Shown here: positions 15,130-21,803 of the stretch, piece by piece
Position numbering within the stretch: the stretch's first letter is position 1
Layout: every line of letters starts with the position of its first letter
Source: a virus
Length of the DNA stretch: 24,462 nt
Direction: 5' to 3' (one strand)
Virus record (IMG/VR): IMGVR_UViG_3300028548_005201
Location: 1 to 24,462 of that record
The notes under the pieces: generated by a model
What the model saw: only the letters and a program-made list of their open reading frames with translations
The model's database searches: none
Told to the model about the DNA's origin: nothing
Made by a program: the position numbers and the translations under genes

Positions 15130-15286
15130 TAAAAAAGTAAGAATTACCTGCACCAATTGTCATGGATATTGTCAGTTTGATTACGGGGATCACTTGCCTA
15201 CGTTCAGAGGTGATCGTGGTACTGACTGCGAAGAATGCAAAGGCACAGGTTATCTGTGGCTAAATAAAGATAAGGGTACAGAATGA
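15116..15286 (+). CDS. Small DnaJ-type zinc-ribbon protein
   Basis: 56 residues from ATG at 15116, inside the end of the previous frame; GAGG lies upstream. Two cysteine pairs, CTNCHG and CEECKGTG, have the CxxCxG spacing of DnaJ zinc modules and stand about 25 residues apart. In DnaJ the motif binds zinc and unfolded protein, but here no J-domain is present, so the chaperone link is only by motif. The stop overlaps the next ATG. Confidence 0.65.
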   Translation: MKLTNKKVRITCTNCHGYCQFDYGDHLPTFRGDRGTDCEECKGTGYLWLNKDKGTE

Positions 15287-15474
15287 ATAGATATATAATA
15301 GTGGTCGAGGGTGTAATCTCTCGACCAATAACTGTTGATGCAAATGGTCCAAAGGAAGCAAGCCAACGCGCTCGACTAGAGTTCGCAGAATTTATGGGTG
15401 CAGATATAAATTGTTGTCAGGCTGTAGACGTTTACAAACAGCCCTCAGATTTTGGTATATCTGAAGATGAGTAA
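15283..15474 (+). CDS. Small hypothetical protein
   Basis: 63 residues, ATG overlapping the previous stop (ATGA). The first 20 residues look beta-rich (RYIIVVEGVISRPITVDANG), then a helix (PKEASQRARLEFAEFMG). Similar short phage proteins exist but no function is known to me. It is the last gene before a 158-base gap with an inverted repeat. Confidence 0.65.
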   Translation: MNRYIIVVEGVISRPITVDANGPKEASQRARLEFAEFMGADINCCQAVDVYKQPSDFGISEDE

Positions 15475-15479
15475 ATCGT

Positions 15480-15525
15480 GTGGGTCAGTGGAGAAGAACC
15501 AAGCAAGATAAATAAACTGACCCAC
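15480..15525 (+). terminator. Long-loop hairpin after the small-gene run
   Basis: A perfect 10-bp inverted repeat GTGGGTCAGT (15480-15489) and ACTGACCCAC (15516-15525) with a 26-base loop, followed by TAAAAGTTTTT. It lies just after a stop codon, so termination or 3' end protection is likely, though the loop is long and the T-run is four bases away. The next stretch to 15632 is very T-rich and probably holds the promoter of the following gene. Confidence 0.5.
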
Positions 15526-15632
15526 TAAAAGTTTTTAACACAGGCAATGTAGCATGCAAGATGAACTTGTAGATATTTTTTATTTTTTATTTTACACTGT
15601 GCCTATTAATTAGAGATAAGGAGGAAATAAAT

Positions 15633-16124
15633 ATGCATAAGATTTTATTAGTAGGTTTGTTGTGTGCATCGTCCGCGGTCCACGCTGAAACATACAACGT
15701 CAATGCAGAGGTAATTAATATTAACCCCGTGTATAATCGCGTTACTTATTCAGACCCTGTCAACAGTTGTCATGATGTATCTGTGCCAGTGTATCAGAAC
15801 ACAGGACAATCCAATCCCATCAACACTTTATTTGGTGCGATCTTTGGTGGTGCTATTGCCAATCACCTGGGTGGTGGAAGTGGCAAGGATGCGATGACCG
15901 TTCTTGGTGCAATCATGGGCGCAGAAGTAGCACAAAACAACAGTCGCACTGTGTCCGGCTATCAAAAGTCTCAACGCTGCAGAACAAAATATGTTAGGCG
16001 TGTTGAAAACGTAGTGCGTGGATACAATGTAACGTACTCATGGAATGGATTGACTGGTGTAGCATACACGAAACACAAACCGCGAATGGGAGCGCACATG
16101 CCTGTAAAAATTACATTAAACTAA
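15633..16124 (+). CDS. Secreted glycine-zipper protein
   Basis: 163 residues with a strong AAGGAGG site. Signal peptide MHKILLVGLLCASSAVHA with likely cleavage after VHA, before ETYNV. The mature part starts beta-like, then has a glycine-zipper hydrophobic segment (TLFGAIFGGAIANHLGGGSGKDAMTVLGAIMGAEVAQ, about 68-105), then a basic beta-rich end with two cysteines at about 45 and 118. This layout matches glycine-zipper 2TM / 17-kDa surface-antigen-like envelope proteins. It has its own upstream gap, so it may be expressed alone. Roles in superinfection exclusion or envelope stress are guesses; it does not look like a typical holin. Confidence 0.8.
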   Translation: MHKILLVGLLCASSAVHAETYNVNAEVININPVYNRVTYSDPVNSCHDVSVPVYQNTGQSNPINTLFGAIFGGAIANHLGGGSGKDAMTVLGAIMGAEVAQNNSRTVSGYQKSQRCRTKYVRRVENVVRGYNVTYSWNGLTGVAYTKHKPRMGAHMPVKITLN

Positions 16125-16144
16125 CAATAACAAGGAGTTTTATT

Positions 16145-16330
16145 ATGATTATTATTACGTGTCCAGAATGTTTGGGCGATGGCACTGTTGAATGTGAAAT
16201 TGCAGTACCTCAATCAAGCGGTAACCCGTATGGATTTTTTGATTCCACCATCACCACCTGTAATAACTGCGATGGCGCAGGTCTTATTGAAGGATGGGAA
16301 GATGACGAGGATTGGGATGATGAGCAATAA
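16145..16330 (+). CDS. Small CxxCxG zinc-ribbon protein
   Basis: 61 residues from ATG at 16145 with AAGGAG upstream. Two motifs, CPECLGDG near the start and CNNCDGAG about 30 residues later, repeat the DnaJ-like spacing seen in the gene at 15116; the C-terminus is a Trp/Asp/Glu tail (WEDDEDWDDEQ). Probably a paralogue or functional relative of that protein. Function unknown. Confidence 0.7.
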   Translation: MIIITCPECLGDGTVECEIAVPQSSGNPYGFFDSTITTCNNCDGAGLIEGWEDDEDWDDEQ

Positions 16331-16523
16331 GTTTATTAGCCCCGCGCAAGAAGAAGAGTTAAAGTTCTTACGAAATGAAGTAGATAAGTATTCAGAAATT
16401 TTTGAGGAACGTAAAACTTTAGTCCCTAAATTAAATAGCTCAGGAAAATTTTTATATAATACAGCCAGGCTAGAGCTAAAAGAATTTGTGGAAAAGTTAA
16501 GGCTCGATGGATATAATATCTGA
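16320..16523 (+). CDS. Small helical hypothetical protein
   Basis: 67 residues from ATG at 16320 (an ATG at 16317 is next to it), overlapping the end of the previous gene, with GAGG upstream. Charged and likely a helical pair or short coiled coil (AQEEELKFLRNEVDKYSEIFEERK, then LYNTARLELKEFVEKL). The frame is open upstream to 16179, but that part is a shadow of the zinc-ribbon gene. No family recognised. Confidence 0.6.
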   Translation: MSNKFISPAQEEELKFLRNEVDKYSEIFEERKTLVPKLNSSGKFLYNTARLELKEFVEKLRLDGYNI

Positions 16524-16944
16524 TAGATCCTATCAGTTGCGCCTCATTGCATTAGGCATAAGGCGTGGCATCCCCCCTAAAAAAACCGGAGCCGACATCA
16601 TTGATGCGGTGGCCGAGTACCTTGATTGGTTAGATGAAGAATTATGGGAAGAAAATGAAAAATTACGTGAAGAAATTAAACGAGGAAGAATACGGCACTG
16701 CCTTGGCTGTGATCGCGATATCGGAAAACGCAGAGATGAGAAAGGTCTGCCGACCGAGCCACTATTCATTACGACAGAATGTAACTGTGGACATGAAGAA
16801 GTTTTACATGCTTCAACTAATGAAGACCCGTCCACTTTGGACATTAAAGATGCTTCAAAGAAAGTTGTTAGTAAAAACAGACACAATAGAAAGGTGGCTC
16901 ATAGAGTTAAGACTTCAAAAAAAAGTAAACAAAGAAAACGGTGA
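16507..16944 (+). CDS. Hypothetical protein with helical N-terminus and Cys cluster
   Basis: 145 residues, overlapping the preceding gene by 17 bases, with an AAGG upstream. N-terminal part helical (SYQLRLIALGIRRGIPPKKTG, then WLDEELWEENEKLREEIKRGR), followed by CLGCDRDIG and CNCGHEEV, a likely zinc-binding pair at about 85-115, and a strongly basic tail (SKNRHNRKVAHRVKTSKKSKQRKR). Nucleic-acid binding is plausible. The 3' third is overlapped by another frame that ends in ATGA with the next gene, so the true gene structure here is less certain. Confidence 0.6.
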   Translation: MDIISDRSYQLRLIALGIRRGIPPKKTGADIIDAVAEYLDWLDEELWEENEKLREEIKRGRIRHCLGCDRDIGKRRDEKGLPTEPLFITTECNCGHEEVLHASTNEDPSTLDIKDASKKVVSKNRHNRKVAHRVKTSKKSKQRKR

Positions 16945-16972
16945 ATGGAAATTAAGAAAGGAAAACAAATGA
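16808..16972 (+). CDS. Possible overlapping small helix-turn-helix frame
   Basis: A 54-codon frame, open from 16634 but here taken from the ATG at 16808 behind GAAGAAG. The product has the hydrophobic spacing of a winged helix: TLKMLQRKLLVKTDTIERWLIELRLQKKVNKENGEWKL. Its stop overlaps the next gene's preferred start by ATGA, as many real junctions here do. Against it, the other frame has better-looking codons and the start is weak. It could also be the true 3' part of the neighbouring gene after a frameshift. Confidence 0.3.
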   Translation: MLQLMKTRPLWTLKMLQRKLLVKTDTIERWLIELRLQKKVNKENGEWKLRKENK

Positions 16973-17478
16973 AAGATTTAGAAACAACTAAGATGCAGGC
17001 TATTGTAGAAACAAATACATTTTCTGGTAGCGCATTCGCAGTAAACTCACAGGGTGAGCAGATATTTATTAACCGACGCATCATGGAGCGCATGAACTTA
17101 GAAGAGGGAGTGCTAGTGACTGCTCATGTTCTGCCAAACTATGACGACAAACGCCAGAGCATTCCCTGGAGAGCAATGCGCGTGGATGTTCCTCGTCATA
17201 TCCCAGACAGCAATGTCGTAAAAGAACTGGATCAATTAGACAACCTGATCAAGCGTATACTATGGGAGGATACTGCTAGACTTTGGACAGACAAGGAGAT
17301 TGCTGAAACATTTAATGCTCACGCAATGATGGACTCTGTTACAGAAACCGAATGCCACCAAGCATGCGTTAGATTACATGAACGTTCTTTAATTTGCAAA
17401 GTAGATTTTTCCAGTGACCCTGATAAAACAAAATCTGTTGTGATGTGGGCATCAGGCATCGAGGACTTTGAAGACTGA
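16969..17478 (+). CDS. Hypothetical protein with OB/cold-shock-like N-terminus
   Basis: 169 residues from ATG at 16969, chosen because AAAGGA lies 7 bases upstream; an ATG at 16945 is an alternative. The first 70 residues (AIVETNTFSGSAFAVNSQGEQIFINRRI...GVLVTAHVLPNYDDKRQSIPWRAMRV) have the strand-and-aromatic pattern of an OB-fold or cold-shock-like nucleic-acid-binding domain. The C-terminal half is helical (LIKRILWEDTARLWTDKEIAETF), possibly winged-helix. No named family; RNA or DNA binding is inference. Confidence 0.7.
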   Translation: MKDLETTKMQAIVETNTFSGSAFAVNSQGEQIFINRRIMERMNLEEGVLVTAHVLPNYDDKRQSIPWRAMRVDVPRHIPDSNVVKELDQLDNLIKRILWEDTARLWTDKEIAETFNAHAMMDSVTETECHQACVRLHERSLICKVDFSSDPDKTKSVVMWASGIEDFED

Positions 17479-17539
17479 CTTGCGCTTTGGTTACATATCC
17501 TGTAGAAGTAATCAACAGGTTACCTACAAGGAGACACTC

Positions 17540-17716
17540 ATGGCACAAGCCTCACATAAAAAAGAACCTATGAAGTTTAGAAACGTTGCTCTATTATTAG
17601 AAGATCATGCTCGACTTTTCACATTAGCTGAAAAAGATCAACGATCAATGGCTCGGCAGCTATCGGTGTTAATTAGAAAAGCCTTTGAAGAAACAGAAAC
17701 ATCTGATACAATGTAA
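17540..17716 (+). CDS. Small ribbon-helix-helix-like protein
   Basis: 58 residues from ATG at 17540 with AAGGAG six bases upstream. The core KFRNVALLLEDHARLFTLAEKDQRSMARQLSVLIRKAFEE fits a ribbon-helix-helix domain: a short strand, then two helices with a polar turn, as in Arc/CopG repressors. Last gene of the plus-strand run, directly before a strong terminator, with its own ribosome binding site. Candidate regulator that might bind one of the dyads in the window. Confidence 0.65.
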   Translation: MAQASHKKEPMKFRNVALLLEDHARLFTLAEKDQRSMARQLSVLIRKAFEETETSDTM

Positions 17717-17753
17717 TTGCTCCTCCGCTACACGCCTGTAGCTGAACCAACTG

Positions 17754-17777
17754 GCCCCCTTTATGGGGGCTTTTTTT
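17754..17777 (+). terminator. Strong intrinsic terminator
   Basis: GCCCCC-TTTAT-GGGGGC stem loop (17754-17770) followed by seven T. It closes the long plus-strand operon. The last T residues overlap the stop codon of the convergent PAPS-reductase-like gene; on the minus strand the hairpin lacks a U-run. Confidence 0.92.
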
Positions 17778-18609
17778 ATCCAGTACACTCACCATCATCT
17801 GCTTGGCAAAGATATGCTTCATCATCAAAGATAAAGTCTCCTTGCTTTTCAACAAAGTCTCCGAGCCCAGCAAAGGTTCGAGTATCATGGAAGTGGCACT
17901 TACGACCTATCTCTTTTGATCGTCTCTCTTCTACATCAGCCCACCATTGCATACGATCAGGGTGTTCACGCCACATCATAGCCAGTGTAGCTTCTGATTT
18001 TAAAAAACAACCATCGCAGTTTCCCTTTGGGGTCACTCCATTGGGGCCAAACAAACCTAAGTTAAAAGGTTGCGACCGCCAAAACGACATGACAGTAGCT
18101 TTAGTTTCAATGGCATCGTTTAATGGATACCAATTGTTCCATCTTTTTTCTTTAGAAATCTTTATACGCCTGGCCTCATCGCTTCGAATGCCCAAGGTAT
18201 TGGTCCACGTCTTCCATCCTTGAGACACCAAGTATCTTTTTATGGTACGAACTTTTAATTCTTGCGTACAAAACCTGCGATGTACGTTCGGAAGTATTTT
18301 TGCCGTAGTCAACAGTGACTCAAAAGGTTCACCCTTACGACTTGCACTATTATGATTGACTACATCAAAGGTTACTTTATTATTGCGCCGATTATATTCC
18401 AGCCAAGTGATAGACACATCCCATCTTTCGCTACATTCTTGCACAAAATCAAGAGTCTCAGGCATCTCCCTGCCCGTGTTAGTAAACAAAACCTTACACC
18501 GATCAGGAAGACCACCATTTGCTTTAATAATTTCGTGAAGCATGAACCCACTGGTCCTGCCCCCCGAAAAACTTATAAGTACATTTCCCTCTGGAAGTTT
18601 ATAGCTCAT
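17776..18609 (-). CDS. PAPS-reductase-like phage protein (PP-loop ATP pyrophosphatase family)
   Basis: 277 residues. SFSGGRTSG with the PP-loop SGGRTS at 15-20 binds the nucleotide phosphate; FTNTGREMPETLDFV follows as in PAPS reductase and DndC relatives. Three cysteines in conserved places, RRFCTQELK (C114) and GNCDGCFLK (C198, C201), suggest an iron-sulfur site. The usual ECGLH tail of assimilatory PAPS reductases is not present; the end is CHFHDTRTF then CQADDGECTG. Such proteins are common in phages; proposed roles are sulfur transfer or nucleic-acid modification rather than sulfate assimilation. It is the last gene of a SNF2-84aa-PAPS minus-strand operon, starting at the stop of the small gene. 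Confidence 0.88.
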   Translation of the reverse strand: MSYKLPEGNVLISFSGGRTSGFMLHEIIKANGGLPDRCKVLFTNTGREMPETLDFVQECSERWDVSITWLEYNRRNNKVTFDVVNHNSASRKGEPFESLLTTAKILPNVHRRFCTQELKVRTIKRYLVSQGWKTWTNTLGIRSDEARRIKISKEKRWNNWYPLNDAIETKATVMSFWRSQPFNLGLFGPNGVTPKGNCDGCFLKSEATLAMMWREHPDRMQWWADVEERRSKEIGRKCHFHDTRTFAGLGDFVEKQGDFIFDDEAYLCQADDGECTG

Positions 18610-18863
18610 TATTTCTTAGGCTCATTAGCCAATCCAACTTTTGCTTTACGCATCCTCTCTGGTTCTTTACTATACCCTCGGATTTGTGTGACGTTGTTAC
18701 GTTTCATAGACTTCAACATCATAGCCGCGATGTCCTCATCCAATCCAGTTTGCAAAGACAAGAGTTTAGATCCTGTGTCTAAGTTTCTTAACCCACGTTT
18801 ATATTCAACCATAGTTTCTATTGCGGCATCGTGTTCTATTTTGTCGGCTTTAGTGTCAACCAT
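18609..18863 (-). CDS. Small hypothetical protein between helicase and PAPS-reductase-like gene
   Basis: 84 residues; it overlaps the helicase 3' end by 28 bases and its stop shares a base with the next start. Charged and helical, with a basic C-terminus (GYSKEPERMRKAKVGLANEPKK). No family recognised. Position suggests it works with the helicase or the PAPS-reductase-like protein. Confidence 0.7.
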   Translation of the reverse strand: MVDTKADKIEHDAAIETMVEYKRGLRNLDTGSKLLSLQTGLDEDIAAMMLKSMKRNNVTQIRGYSKEPERMRKAKVGLANEPKK

Positions 18864-20302
18864 TCTCTTGCTTCCTCTCCAAGGACTTTTGCACTGATAT
18901 CAATCTTAGATCGAAGGGACTTAACAATTCGTTCATCAAGTGTACCCTCGCTAATAAGATCTACATAAGTGACTGGGTTTTTCTGACCAATTCGGTGCGC
19001 TCTGTCTTCACTTTGGATACGAGTCTCCAAGTTAAAATCATTAGCATAGTATACCACAAGATTAGCTTCGGTCAAAGTCAAGCCATATCCCGCAGTAGCT
19101 GGGTTACCCACAAAAAATTTCAATGGGTGATTAGGATTTTGAAAGTTAGTTACAATATCCTGACGTTCATCATCACCAGTGTCCCCGAAGTACGCCGCAG
19201 CGCACCCAGGTCCAAGGTTCTTGTTCAATGTAGCAGTGATTTCTTTTATGTCATGTCGGAACCTTGACCATATGATAGCCTTACCATCATGTTCATCCAT
19301 AAGTTCTAACAAAGCATCCATCCTACGGGTTGGAAATGTTATCATTGTACCATCATCTGTTTTTAAATGTCCGGACATGATCTGTTGCAACCGTAAAAGT
19401 TGTGTGATCACTGCGGGTGCAGTAACTAACTCTCCATCATCGAGCAACAAAAGAGCTTGACGTTGTATGTCGCCGTACATTTTAGCCTGTTCAGCAGTGA
19501 GTGTAACGTATCGAGCGGTGTATGATTTCTCTGGTAAATCCAAACAATCTTTCTTGAGTACCCGATAGCTAAAACGATCTATTCTTTGTGTTAATTCTTC
19601 AAGGTTCTTGTAACCTAACACCTGTTGAAAGGCGTGGGATCCCATGGTTCTACGTTGTAACACAGCATACCTACCTTGGAACGCATAAAACGAATCATAA
19701 CCTAGCAAGCCAGGGCCAAGAAACTCTGACTGCGCATAGATATCCATAGGTGATTTAGTTATGGGTGATCCAGTCAACAATCTTTTATACCTAAACCCCT
19801 CAGCAATCTTTATCAGTGCCTTAGTGCGCTTGGCCTTGCTGTTTTTTATAGTGGTTGACTCATCAATCGCAATCATACCATGCCTACCTAAAGTTTTTGC
19901 CATCCACTTGCCTGCTGTTTGTCCTTTGGTTGTGGAAAATGCTTCAACATTCATAACAAATATGGTAAGACCAGCAAAGGGAAGCTTAACAGATTGGATT
20001 TCTTCCTGCTGTTTTTTATTTGGAGAAGACACCCACCTAATTATACGATGCGGAACACTATCCGACATGTGCTGTGGTATTTCTTTAGCTACCCAGTTAC
20101 GATACACACCTTTTGGTGCAATGATTAAGGCAAAGTTTACCTTACCATCAAGGAACAACTGTCCAAGGTTGTCTATCAACACCTTAGATTTACCAGTGCC
20201 CATCTCCATAAAGAAGCCAAAGGATGGCTTATCTCCGGCGGCGTCCAAAGAAGTCCTTTGGTGATCATATGGTACAGTTTTAAATTTATAGTTGACAGTC
20301 AT
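18836..20302 (-). CDS. SNF2-type DNA helicase/translocase
   Basis: 488 residues with GGGAGG upstream of ATG at 20300-20302. Two RecA-like lobes: motif I EMGTGKS (33-39), Ia APKGVYRNW, motif II DEST (147-150, replacing DEAH), motif III LLTGSP (175-180), then the C-terminal lobe with GKAIIWSRFRHDI, GYGLTLTEANLVVYY and motif VI EDRAHRIGQ. Compact length without accessory domains is typical of phage SNF2-like proteins. It moves along double-stranded DNA using ATP and may act in replication or recombination. It is read opposite to the primase operon from a shared 74-base divergent region. Confidence 0.92.
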   Translation of the reverse strand: MTVNYKFKTVPYDHQRTSLDAAGDKPSFGFFMEMGTGKSKVLIDNLGQLFLDGKVNFALIIAPKGVYRNWVAKEIPQHMSDSVPHRIIRWVSSPNKKQQEEIQSVKLPFAGLTIFVMNVEAFSTTKGQTAGKWMAKTLGRHGMIAIDESTTIKNSKAKRTKALIKIAEGFRYKRLLTGSPITKSPMDIYAQSEFLGPGLLGYDSFYAFQGRYAVLQRRTMGSHAFQQVLGYKNLEELTQRIDRFSYRVLKKDCLDLPEKSYTARYVTLTAEQAKMYGDIQRQALLLLDDGELVTAPAVITQLLRLQQIMSGHLKTDDGTMITFPTRRMDALLELMDEHDGKAIIWSRFRHDIKEITATLNKNLGPGCAAAYFGDTGDDERQDIVTNFQNPNHPLKFFVGNPATAGYGLTLTEANLVVYYANDFNLETRIQSEDRAHRIGQKNPVTYVDLISEGTLDERIVKSLRSKIDISAKVLGEEAREWLTLKPTK

Positions 20303-20376
20303 CTGTTTCCTCCCATATAAACGTTTTTACACAACATTACTTGTGTGTCAACCACAACCCTGAAGAGGATTAACTT
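20303..20376. promoter_or_regulatory. Divergent control region with ACACAA/TTGTGT dyad
   Basis: Only 74 bases separate the helicase start (minus) from the coiled-coil gene (plus). A perfect dyad ACACAA-CATTAC-TTGTGT lies at 20329-20346, with a TTGACA-like -35 (minus strand, 20345-20350) overlapping it. An operator for a repressor controlling both directions is likely. No clear -10 at standard spacing was found for either strand. Confidence 0.5.
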
Positions 20377-20937
20377 ATGACAGATATATTTGACGACATC
20401 TTTGACGAAGGCCAAGCCCTGGCTGATGTCAACGTAGGAACGGGGAAGGATTTGTCCGACCTTGTAAGAAAACTCCGCAACGTGGAGAATCAGATTGAGG
20501 ATGCGAACGAGCATCTAAAGTCTTTAAAGGCAGAGAAGCAGAAGCTATCTGTCGAACGCATCCCCGCACTGATGGACGAGATGGGAGTTGAACGTCTAGA
20601 TGTAGACGGACTTACTGTCCAACGTAAGATGATGGTGCATGCATCGATCCCAGTAGCTAATAAAGAAGAAGCTTTTAATTGGTTACGGGCAAACAATCTA
20701 GATGACATTATAAAGAATGACATCACTTGTTCCTTTGGTAAGGGGCAGGACAATCTAGCAGGGGATGTCGTTGGTATCCTCCGAGAAAAAGGTTTTGATC
20801 CTACAACCAAGACCCACGTTCATCCTAGCACACTCAAGGCGTTCATCAAAGAGCGCGTGACAGCAGGTAAACAAATAGATCTCGACATGTTCGGGGCATT
20901 CATAGCCAACGCAGCAGAAATTAAGAGGAAAACATAA
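20377..20937 (+). CDS. Conserved phage replication-module protein with coiled coil
   Basis: 186 residues; AGAGGA precedes the ATG. The N-terminus has DIFDDIFDEG, followed by a coiled coil (about 28-62: LVRKLRNVENQIEDANEHLKSLKAEKQKL), then a globular part with PALMDEMGVERLDVDGLTVQRK, EEAFNWLRANNLDDIIK and VHPSTLKAFIKERV. This pattern recurs in phages next to SSB-like proteins without a known function. Its stop overlaps the SSB-like start (TAATG). It shares the DDIF motif with that neighbour. Confidence 0.75.
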   Translation: MTDIFDDIFDEGQALADVNVGTGKDLSDLVRKLRNVENQIEDANEHLKSLKAEKQKLSVERIPALMDEMGVERLDVDGLTVQRKMMVHASIPVANKEEAFNWLRANNLDDIIKNDITCSFGKGQDNLAGDVVGILREKGFDPTTKTHVHPSTLKAFIKERVTAGKQIDLDMFGAFIANAAEIKRKT

Positions 20938-21740
20938 TGACAAATGCAGTAGCAACTAAGAAAAGTGCAGAGTTATCTACAGACGTATTAGATGACATCT
21001 TTGAAACAGCAGGCGAAGGCGCGGCATTCGACAGTAGCGAAATGGAAATACCTTTTGTTCGTCTACTTCAAGCTTTGTCACCACAACTCAGCAAGAAAAA
21101 GCCTGAGTACATTGAAGGTGCATCTATGGGTGACCTATTCAATACGGTGACTAAGCAGTGGTGGTCTGGTGACGAAGGTATCACTGTCATCCCTTGCTTC
21201 CAGAAGACTGTGTACTTAGAGTTCGTACCTCGCGAGAATGGTGGTGGTTTCCAAGGTGAGATCAGTCCAACAGATCCAATCTTACAGAAGACAAACCGTG
21301 TAGGATCTAAAGAAATCCTGCCGCATGGTAACGAACTGGTTAAGTCTGATCAACACTTCTGTTTAGTAGTAGGTGAAGATGGTTCATGGCAACCAACCGT
21401 GATCGATATGAAGTCAAGTCAACTAAAGCACAGCCGTCGGTGGAAGACACAGATTGCTATGCAGAAAGTTAAGCATCCAAAGACAGGCTCTATGGTTACG
21501 CCGGCAGTCTTTGCTACCATGTGGAAACTTACATCTACCGAGGACAGCAATGACCAAGGTGACTGGGCTAACTACCAAGTTGAGAAGGTAGGTCTAGTAG
21601 ATAAACGAGAACTGTTACTAGAGGCAAAGAGTTTTCGTGACTCAATTGCCGCGGGCGAAATGAAAGCCGCACCGGAAGAGACGCCGGCTCAATCACAAAC
21701 ACCATCTTCGGTACACGACTCTGATGATATACCGTTTTAA
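20937..21740 (+). CDS. Single-stranded-DNA-binding-like protein
   Basis: 267 residues. Beginning LDDIFETAGEGAAFDSSEMEIPFVRLLQALSPQL, a central basic/aromatic region (SSQLKHSRRWKTQIAMQKVKHPKTG), and an acidic disordered tail ending DSDDIPF. That ending matches the C-terminal tip of bacterial SSB (DDDIPF), which recruits replication and repair partners. The body is not the classic SSB OB-fold sequence but a phage family I associate with ssDNA binding. Expected role: coating single strands made by the helicase and primase. A terminator follows directly. Confidence 0.68.
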   Translation: MTNAVATKKSAELSTDVLDDIFETAGEGAAFDSSEMEIPFVRLLQALSPQLSKKKPEYIEGASMGDLFNTVTKQWWSGDEGITVIPCFQKTVYLEFVPRENGGGFQGEISPTDPILQKTNRVGSKEILPHGNELVKSDQHFCLVVGEDGSWQPTVIDMKSSQLKHSRRWKTQIAMQKVKHPKTGSMVTPAVFATMWKLTSTEDSNDQGDWANYQVEKVGLVDKRELLLEAKSFRDSIAAGEMKAAPEETPAQSQTPSSVHDSDDIPF

Positions 21741-21748
21741 GTAACGAT

Positions 21749-21784
21749 GGGGTAGTTCTTGTAGAAAAGAACTACCCCTTTTTA
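21749..21784 (+). terminator. Intrinsic terminator between SSB-like and primase genes
   Basis: A perfect 12-bp stem, GGGGTAGTTCTT (21749-21760) and AAGAACTACCCC (21767-21778), six-base loop, then TTTTTA. It lies inside the replication operon, so it probably lowers primase and downstream transcription relative to the abundant SSB-like protein. Confidence 0.92.
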
Positions 21785-21803
21785 TTTTCTCGAGGAGTGA
21801 TTA

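Noticed and set aside
17717-18223. 168-codon plus-strand frame over the PAPS-reductase-like gene
   Set aside because: Starts across the terminator, lies antisense to a strongly supported enzyme and has no recognisable domain.
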